Position numbers and translations under genes: made by a program. Shown in pieces: positions 25,660 through 33,333 of a stretch of 64,000 nucleotides of DNA. How positions within the stretch are numbered: the first letter of the stretch is position 1; every line of letters begins with the position of its first letter. Source of the DNA: Streptomyces sp. BK340. Lineage in GTDB: Bacteria > Actinomycetota > Actinomycetes > Streptomycetales > Streptomycetaceae. The notes beneath the pieces are model-generated. The model ran no database searches. It was not told the DNA's origin and was given only the letters and a program-made list of their open reading frames with translations. The DNA is taken from the NCBI RefSeq assembly GCF_007827595.1, contig NZ_VISR01000013.1:1-64000 (forward strand). The letters are read 5' to 3'.

Positions 25660-26375
25660 CCTCGGGGCTCTGGGAACTCGTACTGAAAGGCGTCTGGACC
25701 ACCGTCCAGCTGCTGGTGTTCAGTGCGCTGCTGGCCGGCGCGGTGTCCTTCGCCGTCGGTGTCGCGCGCACCCACCGCCTGTGGATCGTGCGCTTCCTCG
25801 CCGGCTTCTACACCGAGGTGTTCCGCGGCACCTCGGCACTGGTGATGATCTTCTGGGTGTTCTTCGTGCTGCCGGTCGCCTTCGGCTGGCAGCTGGTGCC
25901 GCTGTGGGCGGGCACGCTGGCGCTCGGGCTGACGTATGGCGCGTACGGCTCGGAGATCGTGCGCGGCGCGCTGAACGCGGTCGACCCGGCGCAGCGGGAA
26001 GGCGCGATCGCGCTCAGTCTCACGCCCTGGCAGCGGCTGCGGCTGGTCCTGCTGCCGCAGGCGGTGCCGGAGATGATCCCGTCCTTCTGCAACCTGCTGA
26101 TCGAGCTGCTCAAGGGCACGGCACTGGTGTCGGTCATGGGCATGGGCGATCTGACGTTCAGCGCCAACCTGGTGCGGCTGGCGCTGCAGCAGAGCGCGGA
26201 GATCTACACGTACGTGCTGCTGATCTACTTCGCGATCGCCTTCGTGCTCACCCGGCTGATGCGCTCTCTGGAGAAGCGGCTGAAGGCCGGGGTCGGCGAG
26301 GACGCCGGTACGGAGTCGGCGGCGCGTGAGCTGAAGCGGGCGCAGACGACCGGAGTGGGGGGGCGGGTCGCATGA
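25656..26375 (+). CDS. ehuC: ABC importer permease, EhuC type
   Basis: A 239-residue permease of the His/Glu/polar amino-acid type, with about five membrane helices. The coupling loop is recognisable (GALNAVDPAQREGAIALSL). ATG 25656 overlaps the ehuB stop as ATGA, and its own stop overlaps ehuD as ATGA. It pairs with EhuD to form the channel, driven by EhuA. The C-terminal tail (about 215-239) is charged and variable. Confidence 0.92.
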   Translation: MTSGLWELVLKGVWTTVQLLVFSALLAGAVSFAVGVARTHRLWIVRFLAGFYTEVFRGTSALVMIFWVFFVLPVAFGWQLVPLWAGTLALGLTYGAYGSEIVRGALNAVDPAQREGAIALSLTPWQRLRLVLLPQAVPEMIPSFCNLLIELLKGTALVSVMGMGDLTFSANLVRLALQQSAEIYTYVLLIYFAIAFVLTRLMRSLEKRLKAGVGEDAGTESAARELKRAQTTGVGGRVA

Positions 26376-27061
26376 AGTGGGACTGGAACGCGGTGAGCGA
26401 CTTCATGCCGCACTTCTGGGACGGGCTGCTGGTCACCCTGCAGGCCCTGGCCCTCGGCTCGCTGCTGTCCTTCACCCTCGGCCTGGTGTGGGCGCTGCTG
26501 ATGCGGACGCCGAGCATGGGGGTCCCCCCTGGTCGAGCGAAGTCGAGAGCTCGGGGGATCGTGCGCTGGCCGGTCGGGGTGGTCACGGAGTTCGTGCGCA
26601 ACACCCCGCTGCTGGTGCAGCTGTTCTTCCTGTTCTACGTGCTGCCCGAGTGGGGCCTGACGTTCTCGGCGCTGACCACCGGCGTCTTCGCGATCGGCCT
26701 GCACTACTCGACGTACACGATGCAGGTCTACCGAGCAGGTATCGAGGCGGTGCCCGTCGGCCAGTGGGAGGCGGCCACGGCGCTGAACCTGCCCCGGTAC
26801 CGGACCTGGGCCGCGGTGATCCTGCCCCAGGCGCTCCGCAGGGTGGTCCCCGCCCTCGGCAACTACGTGATCGCCATGCTCAAGGACACGCCGATGCTGA
26901 TGGTGATCACCGTGCTGGAGATGCTCGGGCGGGCCCGGCTCTTCTCCCAGCAGCACTTCCAGTTCACCGAGCCCCTGACCGTGATCGGGGTGGCCTTCAT
27001 CCTCATCTCCTACCTGGCCTCCCTTCTCCTGCGAGCCCTGGAGCGACGCCTTGTCCGTTGA
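26372..27061 (+). CDS. ehuD: ABC importer permease, EhuD type, carrying an in-frame repeat insertion
   Basis: A 229-residue permease with the coupling loop GIEAVPVGQWEAATALNL and the family-typical EFVRNTPLLVQLFFLFYVLPEWG. Residues about 47-63 (PSMGVPPGRAKSRARGI) do not belong to the family: they are encoded by a short palindromic repeat (26513-26561) present elsewhere in the window. The insert lies between the first helix and the RWPVGVVTEF segment, probably a loop, so the protein may still work. Start and stop overlap its neighbours. Confidence 0.9.
   Translation: MKWDWNAVSDFMPHFWDGLLVTLQALALGSLLSFTLGLVWALLMRTPSMGVPPGRAKSRARGIVRWPVGVVTEFVRNTPLLVQLFFLFYVLPEWGLTFSALTTGVFAIGLHYSTYTMQVYRAGIEAVPVGQWEAATALNLPRYRTWAAVILPQALRRVVPALGNYVIAMLKDTPMLMVITVLEMLGRARLFSQQHFQFTEPLTVIGVAFILISYLASLLLRALERRLVR
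26513..26561. repeat. Short palindromic repeat inside ehuD
   Basis: ATGGGGGTCCCCCCTGG followed by TCGAGCGAAGTCGAGAG and CTCGGGGGA. It matches the copies at 8241-8286 (intergenic) and 30607-30653 (inside an acyl-CoA ligase). The inner TCGA-GCGAAG-TCGA and outer CCCCC/GGGGG arms can fold. Inserted here it preserves the reading frame and encodes MGVPPGRAKSRARG. Confidence 0.8.
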
Positions 27062-27833
27062 GACCCGTGAACAGACCGCCGCCACCGACACCCATCCGAC
27101 CGAGCTGGTCCGCCTGGAGGGGGTGACCAAGCGGTTCGGGGACAACACGGTCCTCGACGGCCTGAACCTCACCGTGGAAACGGGCCGGCACGTGACCCTG
27201 ATCGGCCCCTCCGGCTCCGGCAAGACGACGATCCTCCGGCTGCTGATGACCCTCACCAAGCCGGACGAGGGCACGATCACCGTCGACGGGCAGCCGCTGT
27301 TCCCGGCGCCGGAGAAGCAGGTCCGGGAGGTCCGCAAGAAGATCGGGATGGTGTTCCAGCAGTTCAACCTGTTCCCGAACATGTCCGTGCTGCGGAACAT
27401 CACCGAGGCACCGGTGCAGGTGCTCGGCATGTCCCGGGACGAGGCGGAGGAGCGGGCGCGGGAGCTGCTGGACCTGGTGGGGCTGGCCGACAAGAGCGAC
27501 GCACGGCCCACCCGGCTCTCCGGCGGCCAGCAGCAGCGGGTGGCGATCGCCCGGGCGCTGGCGATGCGGCCGCGGGTGCTGCTGCTGGACGAGGTGACGT
27601 CGGCGCTCGACCCCGAACTGGTGGCGGGCGTCCTCGACCTGCTCAGGGACATCGCCCGCACCACCGACATCACGATGCTCTGTGTGACCCACGAGATGGG
27701 TTTCGCCCGGGACATCTCCGACCAGGTACTGATGTTCGACGCCGGACGGGTGATCGAGTCGGGCCCGCCGGAGAAGATCTTCAGCGATCCGGAGCGGGAC
27801 CGTACCCGGGATTTTCTCAGCGCGGTGCTGTGA
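27051..27833 (+). CDS. ehuA: ABC importer ATPase, EhuA type
   Basis: A 260-residue ATPase of the polar amino-acid importer class: Walker A IGPSGSGKTTI, Q-loop MVFQQFNLFP, signature LSGGQQQRVAIA, Walker B VLLLDEVTSALDP and switch His in CVTHEM. The start appears to be TTG 27051, which overlaps the end of ehuD by 11 bases and has GGAG upstream; no ATG or GTG fits nearby. It closes the ehuBCDA operon. No terminator hairpin is obvious in the 213-bp gap before the IclR gene. Confidence 0.92.
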   Translation: MSVETREQTAATDTHPTELVRLEGVTKRFGDNTVLDGLNLTVETGRHVTLIGPSGSGKTTILRLLMTLTKPDEGTITVDGQPLFPAPEKQVREVRKKIGMVFQQFNLFPNMSVLRNITEAPVQVLGMSRDEAEERARELLDLVGLADKSDARPTRLSGGQQQRVAIARALAMRPRVLLLDEVTSALDPELVAGVLDLLRDIARTTDITMLCVTHEMGFARDISDQVLMFDAGRVIESGPPEKIFSDPERDRTRDFLSAVL

Positions 27834-27886
27834 CTACGAAGTGTGAAGACACGAAGAGCCGAGGTCCGGGCGCTGGGTGATGACTT

Positions 27887-27898
27887 TGGCATATGCCA
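27887..27898. promoter_or_regulatory. TGGCATATGCCA palindrome upstream of the IclR gene
   Basis: A perfect 12-bp palindrome, flanked by CTT/GAG that extend the symmetry with one mismatch. The same core occurs at 14682-14699. It lies 149 bp ahead of the IclR start and 54 bp past ehuA, a plausible operator position for autoregulation. The binding protein is not known. Confidence 0.45.
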
Positions 27899-28046
27899 GA
27901 GGGCCTGCGTCCCAGTTGGGAGAGGGGCGGCGGGCACCACAATCTCGCCAACACCCTCTCCCCAACAGGCCTTTCCCCGTTATCGTGGTAGCGATCCGCC
28001 GACCGGACTTAGCGGCCACAGACAGGCGAGCGCAGGGGGAAACACC

Positions 28047-28805
28047 GTGGCGCTGATGCACGAGCCGACCGCCCCGTACCACTCCGCCCAGGACGCGTTG
28101 CGCGTGCTGGAGAGCGTGGCCCGTCATCCCGCCGGCGTCACCGACACCGAACTGGCCCGCCACACCGGCCTGCTCCCGGAGCGGCTGAGCGCGCTGCTGC
28201 GCATGCTGCGCCGCGAGGGTTACGTCGAGCAGATCACCGACGGCGCGTACGTCACCGGTGAGACCCTGCGCCGCCTCACCTCGACGCACGACCGCGAGCG
28301 GGCCCTGCGCGAGAAGCTCCAGCACACCCTGGACCGGCTGCGGGACTCCGTCGGCGCGGCCGTCTACATGAGCCGGTACGTGGACGGCGAGGTCACGGTG
28401 ACCCAGTACGCCGCCGGGCCGGCCACCCCGGCGGTCAACGAGTGGGTCGACTTCCGCTACTCCGCGCACGCCACCGCCGTCGGCAAGAGCCTGCTGACCC
28501 AGCTGGACCACAACGGCCGCCGCGACCACCTCTCCCGGCACAAGATGGCCCGCCTCACCTCGCGCACCATCACCAGCGACAAGCTGCTGCTGTCCCGCCT
28601 GGAGTCGCAGCCGCCGACGGTGCCGGTCCTGGACCTCCAGGAGTACGCGGTCGGCACGGTCTGCGCGGCCGTCCCGATCACCGCGGGCTCCTCGGTCGGC
28701 TGTCTGGCCCTGTCCCTCCCGGTGGAGCACGCGCACCGGCTCCGGCAGGCCGCGGACACACTGAACCGGAACGCGGCTCCGGTGCTGCTCTCGCTCGCGA
28801 TCTAA
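28047..28805 (+). CDS. IclR-family transcriptional regulator
   Basis: A 252-residue regulator. The N-terminal winged helix (about 10-70) reads ALRVLESVARHPAGVTDTELARHTGL and LSALLRMLRREGYVEQ; the C-terminal effector domain (about 85-250) includes WVDFRYSAHATAVGKSLL and GTVCAAVPITAGSSVGCLALSL. GTG 28047 has AGGGGGA upstream. Lying at the end of the transporter/amidase/racemase cluster, it is the natural candidate for its local regulator. Confidence 0.9.
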   Translation: MALMHEPTAPYHSAQDALRVLESVARHPAGVTDTELARHTGLLPERLSALLRMLRREGYVEQITDGAYVTGETLRRLTSTHDRERALREKLQHTLDRLRDSVGAAVYMSRYVDGEVTVTQYAAGPATPAVNEWVDFRYSAHATAVGKSLLTQLDHNGRRDHLSRHKMARLTSRTITSDKLLLSRLESQPPTVPVLDLQEYAVGTVCAAVPITAGSSVGCLALSLPVEHAHRLRQAADTLNRNAAPVLLSLAI

Positions 28806-28890
28806 GTGGTCACGAGCACCCCTGAGAACCAGGTAGTATTTTCTTCGTCGCCGACCGCGGGAGAAGAAATCCGCGGAAGGCGAGAGTCAT

Positions 28891-28964
28891 GCGCCGCTAG
28901 CTCAGTTGGTTAGAGCAGCTGACTCTTAATCAGCGGGTCCGGGGTTCGAGTCCCTGGCGGCGCA
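28891..28964 (+). tRNA. tRNA-Lys(CTT), copy 2
   Basis: Identical over all 74 nt to the copies at 15354 and 34818 (anticodon CTT in GCTGA-CTCTTAA-TCAGC; no encoded CCA). TAGTAT at about 28831-28836 resembles a -10 box, implying a long 5' leader. The 28806-28890 spacer has no gene. Confidence 0.98.
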
Positions 28965-28971
28965 CAATGAC

Positions 28972-29042
28972 GATGGCGAGCCACGTCCGCGGAAAGCGCG
29001 GGCCTGGCTCGCCATCGCTGTTATTGCGCGGCTGCGCCGCGC
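28972..29042 (+). terminator. Double hairpin behind tRNA-Lys copy 2
   Basis: A long stem (GATGGCGAGCC at 28972 pairs with GGCTCGCCATC ending 29016) is followed by GCGCGGC-TGC-GCCGCGC at 29026-29042. The layout equals that behind the other two tRNA-Lys genes. The convergent acyl-CoA ligase gene ends inside the second part. Confidence 0.75.
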
Positions 29043-30718
29043 GCCGTGGGGGCGCTGCCACCCACACCCCCTACTGGCGGGCCCTTCGCGGAAGCGAGGG
29101 GCCCTTCGACGTCCTCCGGGGTCAGCCTCCGGTACGTGTCCTCCCCGGGCGGCCGCCACCACACCGGGTCGGCGCACCGGAACCCCTCGCGCCGCAGCCG
29201 CGCCCGCTCGATCTTGTTGGTGGCGGTCACGGGCATCCGTTCCACCACCCGCACGAACCGGGGCGCCATCTTCGTCCCGAGGTCGGGCTGGGCCCGCAGG
29301 AACTCCGCGAAGGACCACGGGTCGAACCGCCCGGCGACGGTCGCCATCACCTGGTCCCCGGTGACCGGATCCGGCACCCCGTACACGGCGACGCCCACCG
29401 CCCCCTCGTACCGGGCGACGATGTTCTCGATCATCGCGGCGGCCAGGTTCTCCCCGTCGACCCGGATGCGGTCGTCGGCGCGGCCGGCGAAATACAGGTA
29501 TCCCCCGGCATCCCGGTAGAACAGATCCCCGGTCCAGCAGGCGCCGCCCCGCCGCCGCTCGGCTTCCGCCGCCGGATTGCGCCAGTACCCCTCGAAGGGA
29601 CTGGGCCCCTGGTTCACCAGCTCCCCTATGGCCTCGTCACCGTTGAGGAGCTGCCCGGCGGCGTCGAACTCGGCCACCGGACACTCCAGCCCGGTACCCG
29701 GATCGAGCACCACCAGGCCGGGCCCCGCCGGCCCCACCGCTCCGGCCGGGGTCCCCGGCGCCCACTGGATGGCCGCCCCGCCCTCGGACGACCCGTATCC
29801 CTCGACCAGCCGCACCCCGAACCGCCGCTCGAAGGCTGCCGCGTCCACCGCCCCGGCCTCCGTCCCGAAGCCCGTCCGCAGCGGGTTGTCCCGGTCGTCG
29901 GGCCGCGGCTCGGTGGCGAGGATGTACTGGATCGCCCGCCCGACATAGGTGAAGTACGTCGCCCGGTACCGCCGCACGTCCGCCAGGAACCCGGACGCCG
30001 AGAACCGCCGGCGCAGCGCCACCCCGGCCCCGGCGGCCAGCGCGGGCGCCCAGTCCGCGATCACCGCGTTGCCGTGGAACATCGGCATGCAGACGTAGTG
30101 CACGTCGTCCGCGCGGACCCCGAACTGCCCGGCCAGCGCATACCCCGCCGCGGCCAGCCGCCCCTGGGAACAGAGGGCGGCCTTGGGCGCGCCGGTGGAG
30201 CCGGAGGTGAAGTAGAGCAGCATGCGGTCGGCGGGCGCGGCCCGGGCGGGGTCGGGTACGGCGCCGGCGTACGGGGCGAGGAGGGCGTCGTAGGCGTCGT
30301 CGTCGGTGACGAGGACGCGCACGTCCGGCATCTCGAGCCCGGCCAGCAGCGGCAGCCGCGCCCGCTCGGTGACGAGCACCGCGCACTCGGTGTGCCGGAT
30401 GTCCCGGGCCAGCTCGGCGCCCCGGCGGGTGGGGTTGATCCCGGCGACGGCGGCCCCGGCGAGCGCGGCCGCGCCGAGCCACAGCGGGAACTCCCCGGTG
30501 TTGTCGAGCAGCACGCCGATGTGCGGAACGGCGTCCGGTGGCAGCAGATCGGCGAGCAGTGCGGCCCGGGCGGCCGCCCCCGCGGCCACCTCGTGATGGG
30601 TCAGCATCCTCCCCCGAGCCATCGCCTCCGCTCGAGCAGGGGGGACCCCCATCTCGCACCACAGCCCCGGCCGGTGGTCCCCCCACCGTGCCGCGACCAG
30701 CTCGGCCACCGTGCTCAT
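29021..30718 (-). CDS. FadD-type acyl-CoA ligase with an in-frame repeat insertion
   Basis: A 565-residue AMP-forming ligase: P-loop-like YFTSGSTGAPKAA, A5 motif VEGYGSSEGG, A7 motif TGDLFYRDAGGYLYFAGRADDRI and the terminal Lys in TATNKIERARL. It would activate a fatty or aromatic acid as its CoA thioester, resembling FadD17-like proteins. Residues about 22-37 (CEMGVPPARAEAMARG) are encoded by the short palindromic repeat also found in ehuD. The last 20 residues run into the tRNA-Lys downstream repeat and look non-homologous. ATG 30718 has GAGG ahead; ATG 30730 is possible. Confidence 0.88.
   Translation of the reverse strand: MSTVAELVAARWGDHRPGLWCEMGVPPARAEAMARGRMLTHHEVAAGAAARAALLADLLPPDAVPHIGVLLDNTGEFPLWLGAAALAGAAVAGINPTRRGAELARDIRHTECAVLVTERARLPLLAGLEMPDVRVLVTDDDAYDALLAPYAGAVPDPARAAPADRMLLYFTSGSTGAPKAALCSQGRLAAAGYALAGQFGVRADDVHYVCMPMFHGNAVIADWAPALAAGAGVALRRRFSASGFLADVRRYRATYFTYVGRAIQYILATEPRPDDRDNPLRTGFGTEAGAVDAAAFERRFGVRLVEGYGSSEGGAAIQWAPGTPAGAVGPAGPGLVVLDPGTGLECPVAEFDAAGQLLNGDEAIGELVNQGPSPFEGYWRNPAAEAERRRGGACWTGDLFYRDAGGYLYFAGRADDRIRVDGENLAAAMIENIVARYEGAVGVAVYGVPDPVTGDQVMATVAGRFDPWSFAEFLRAQPDLGTKMAPRFVRVVERMPVTATNKIERARLRREGFRCADPVWWRPPGEDTYRRLTPEDVEGPLASAKGPPVGGVGGSAPTARGAAAQ
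30607..30653. repeat. Short palindromic repeat inside the acyl-CoA ligase gene
   Basis: On the coding (minus) strand: ATGGGGGTCCCCCCTGC, TCGAGCGGAGGCGATGG, CTCGGGGGAGG. It matches the ehuD copy in the outer arms and TCGAGCG part, with drift in the inner arm. It keeps the frame and encodes MGVPPARAEAMARG, nearly the same peptide frame as in ehuD. Confidence 0.78.
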
Positions 30719-30770
30719 CGTGGACCTCATGGCGAGGCACGGTAACTGACATGCCGTCAGATGTGGAGGC

Positions 30771-31235
30771 TCAGAACCCGCCCATGTCGTTGTTCGCGAA
30801 GGCGTCGGTGCACGTGACCATGAAGCCGACGCAGAGCACGACCACGACGCCGAGGAACGCGACCAAGCCGAAGGCCGCCGCCGCCTGCCTGACCTGCCCC
30901 GGTTCGTGGGCCGTGGCGACCACCATGGGGCCGTCCTTGTAGTAGACGGTGACGAGGTCGCCCTCCAGGCGGGTCGCGGGGCCGTTCTCCTCCTCGAAGC
31001 GGATCTCCCGGCCGTCGCGGGCCGTGAACTCGTAGACGTGGTGGATCGTCGTGGTCACCGAGGTGTCGTTGGCGCCGCCGTGGGTCGTCGTGAACATCCG
31101 CAGGCAGCGGCCCTGGGCCGTGAGCCCGCTGTTCCAGGCGCTGCGGATCTGCAGCCAGCGGTGCAGCACGCGGTACGCCATGAAGAGGGCCAGGGCCATG
31201 ATGAGGCAGGGCACGAGGTAGAACAGCACGTCCAT
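30771..31235 (-). CDS. DUF3592-type membrane protein
   Basis: A 154-residue protein with a membrane helix at each end (about 3-22 and 120-143) around a beta-rich soluble domain of about 90 residues (VYEFTARDGREIRFEE, GDLVTVYYKDGP) characteristic of DUF3592. The function of the family is unknown. The start ATG 31235 is clear. It stands alone between the acyl-CoA ligase (40 bp from that gene's predicted upstream ATG) and the LPMO gene. Confidence 0.85.
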   Translation of the reverse strand: MDVLFYLVPCLIMALALFMAYRVLHRWLQIRSAWNSGLTAQGRCLRMFTTTHGGANDTSVTTTIHHVYEFTARDGREIRFEEENGPATRLEGDLVTVYYKDGPMVVATAHEPGQVRQAAAAFGLVAFLGVVVVLCVGFMVTCTDAFANNDMGGF

Positions 31236-31325
31236 GGGATCCCCCGGTCTTGGGTACCGCCCTACTCGTCGGTAGGCGTGTCAGGACGGTACCCGCGGAG
31301 TCCGCCGGACTGACTCAAGTAATGC

Positions 31326-31940
31326 TCAGAACGTGACGTCCGAGCAGGCGTAGAACGCGTTGCCCGTGTCGGCGATCGTCCACACCGCGACGATGACGTG
31401 GTGACCGCTCAGCCCGCCGGGCAGGGTGCCGCTGTGGCTGAGGGTGGCCGGCGGGCGCTGGCCGTTGTACGGCACCGTCAGGAACGGCGTGGTGTTGAGG
31501 TCCGAGCGGGCCAGGGCGTGGTTCTGGTTCCAGCCCTGCCTGGTGACGTAGTACTTGAAGTCCGTCGTGGCGTGCATGGCGGTGAACTGCCACCGGAAGG
31601 TGTACGACTGACCGCCGGTCACCTTCGTGGTGGGCCACGCCGTGCCGGACGGCGTCTTCGGCGAGCTGAGCTGGGCGAAGCGGCTCACGCCGCCGTTGCA
31701 GATCTGGCCGTCGGCGGGTCCGGCGGCCGGGAAGCCCTTGGGTCCCTCGACGCTCTGCGGCTCCCACTGGATGTCGCCGCAGTTCGTCACGGTGCCGTTC
31801 TGGCAGAGCTTCTGCCTGCTGATGGGGAGGTCGGTGTAGCCGTGCCCGCTGGCGCCACCGGTGGAGAGCGCGAAGGCTCCGGCGGTCACCACACCCAGCA
31901 CGACTGCGGACAACGCCGAGAATCTGGTCTTCGTACGCAT
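31326..31940 (-). CDS. lpmP: AA10 lytic polysaccharide monooxygenase
   Basis: A 204-residue secreted copper enzyme that cleaves chitin or cellulose oxidatively. The signal peptide ends at SG/HG so that His33 becomes the N-terminal residue of the copper brace; the second ligand is His123 in FTAMHATTDF. Four Cys (46, 54, 81 and one near the C-terminus) allow two disulfides. There is no extra binding module. It matches the single-domain LPMO next to the cslA locus of S. coelicolor (SCO2833, LpmP, from memory), linked to glycan at hyphal tips. A DasR-type site lies 59 bp upstream. Confidence 0.92.
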   Translation of the reverse strand: MRTKTRFSALSAVVLGVVTAGAFALSTGGASGHGYTDLPISRQKLCQNGTVTNCGDIQWEPQSVEGPKGFPAAGPADGQICNGGVSRFAQLSSPKTPSGTAWPTTKVTGGQSYTFRWQFTAMHATTDFKYYVTRQGWNQNHALARSDLNTTPFLTVPYNGQRPPATLSHSGTLPGGLSGHHVIVAVWTIADTGNAFYACSDVTF

Positions 31941-31995
31941 GCTGCCGCTCCTGGAGAACGTGGGGGAGGTTCACTGAGCCGAGCTGAGCCGTACA

Positions 31996-32011
31996 GTAGG
32001 TCTAGACCAAG
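31996..32011. promoter_or_regulatory. DasR-type operator (dre) upstream of the LPMO gene
   Basis: TAGGTCTAGACCAAGT contains the perfect palindrome GGTCTAGACC (31999-32008), the core of the DasR response element known from Streptomyces chitin and N-acetylglucosamine genes (consensus close to ACTGGTCTAGACCAGT). It sits 59 bp before the LPMO start on the same strand. Repression relieved by glucosamine-6-phosphate would be expected. Confidence 0.75.
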
Positions 32012-32099
32012 TCTCAGATTATTGCCGTCAGTTGGCCGTGTCCATATCAAGACGTGTCCATACCGATCGCGCCGCCTGCGCCGAGGGGCTGCCGGGCCG

Positions 32100-33239
32100 T
32101 CACATCGGCTCCCTGCGGCCCGAGCAGAACGCCACCGTCAGGTCCCGGACGAGCACCTTGCGCTCGTAGTCGTCCAGTTCGACCAGACCGCGCACGGTCA
32201 GCCGGGTCACCGTGTCCTCCACCGAGTCCACGACCGAGTTGAGCATGGTGGCCCGCTGCCGGGCGTCCAGTGCGGCGATCGTGCGCCGGTGCATCGCCGC
32301 GGCGACCTCGGGCGCGTACTCCACCCGGAGCGGCTGCACCGAGAACACCTCCAGGCCGATCGGCCCCGCGTCCGCCGCCACCAGCCGGGTCAGCGCCTCC
32401 CCCGCCACGGCCACCCCGCCTCGCGCCGAGCCCGGAAGGTCCACCGGCACCCGGGCGAGGGCCGCCTCCACGCACCCCTGCAGATAGGTCTCGTGGTCGT
32501 CGATGCCGAGCACGGCCCGCGCGGTGTCCCGCACCCGCCAGACCACCAGCACGACGACCCGCAGCGCCACCCCGTTGGCGTCCGCCGCCGGCATCGCCTC
32601 GCTGCGCCAGTGCCGCAGCCGCACATTCACCCGGCGGCGCACCAGCAGCGGGTTCACCCAGAGCAGTCCTGTGCGCCGCACCGTCCCCCGGTAGCGGCCG
32701 AACAGCCCGAGCAGCCGCGCCTGTCCGGTCCGGCCGCGGGCGAGCCCGCCGAAGCCGAGCACGCCGAGCGAACCGGCCCCGGCGTACGCCGCCCACTGCG
32801 CGGGCCCGAGCCCGGTGCCGGTGCAGACCGGCAGGCGCAGCGCCTGTGCCGCGAGCGGCGGCAGCACGCCCGCCCACCACGAGGTGGCCAGGCACCCCAC
32901 GACGCCGCCCGCCCCGGCCAGCACCCCGGCCAGCCCGGGCAGCACCCGCGCCGGACGCTCCACCAGATCCGGGTCGACCTGCGGCACCGTCCGGCTGCGG
33001 GCCGGGGCCGGGCGCCTCTGTCGGGGCTGCTCGCCGGTGCCCTGCCGGCGGCCCACGACGGCGGGCGTCACCGGCACCGGCACCGGCTCGGGCTCGTCAC
33101 GGAAGAGCAGATGGACGGGGATCTCGGTGGTCACCTCGTTCTGGATCAGCCGGGCCGGGCGGGTGGCCGTGCCCCCGGTGGCCACCGCGCTCTCCGGCCG
33201 CTCCCCGGACTCGGACGTGTGTGACGTGGTCGTACTCAT
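32100..33239 (-). CDS. SPFH (slipin/flotillin-like) membrane protein with a long N-terminal extension
   Basis: A 379-residue protein. The first 80 residues are hydrophilic and Pro-rich, two hydrophobic segments follow (about 92-112 and 125-165), then an SPFH domain (about 185-345) with RTGLLWVNPLLVRRRVNVRL and ALRVVVLVVWRVRDTARAVLGIDDHETYLQ. SPFH proteins scaffold membrane microdomains. No NfeD-type partner gene is beside it, which slipins often have. ATG 33239 has GGAGG upstream. It may belong with the NlpC/P60 gene 94 bp upstream on the same strand. Confidence 0.85.
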   Translation of the reverse strand: MSTTTSHTSESGERPESAVATGGTATRPARLIQNEVTTEIPVHLLFRDEPEPVPVPVTPAVVGRRQGTGEQPRQRRPAPARSRTVPQVDPDLVERPARVLPGLAGVLAGAGGVVGCLATSWWAGVLPPLAAQALRLPVCTGTGLGPAQWAAYAGAGSLGVLGFGGLARGRTGQARLLGLFGRYRGTVRRTGLLWVNPLLVRRRVNVRLRHWRSEAMPAADANGVALRVVVLVVWRVRDTARAVLGIDDHETYLQGCVEAALARVPVDLPGSARGGVAVAGEALTRLVAADAGPIGLEVFSVQPLRVEYAPEVAAAMHRRTIAALDARQRATMLNSVVDSVEDTVTRLTVRGLVELDDYERKVLVRDLTVAFCSGRREPM

Positions 33240-33333
33240 GCGTGCCTCCAGCCTCCGCGCCAGATGCGTCATGACAGTGAGAAGTGGGAGTGGAAGTGGG
33301 ATCAGGTGTGCTCACGAACGTGGGCGGCGCCGG

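Noticed and set aside
24709..27833. Calling the transporter a proven ectoine importer
   Set aside because: The family name is used as a symbol only; no ectoine catabolic gene is adjacent, so substrate assignment is not supported by this sequence.
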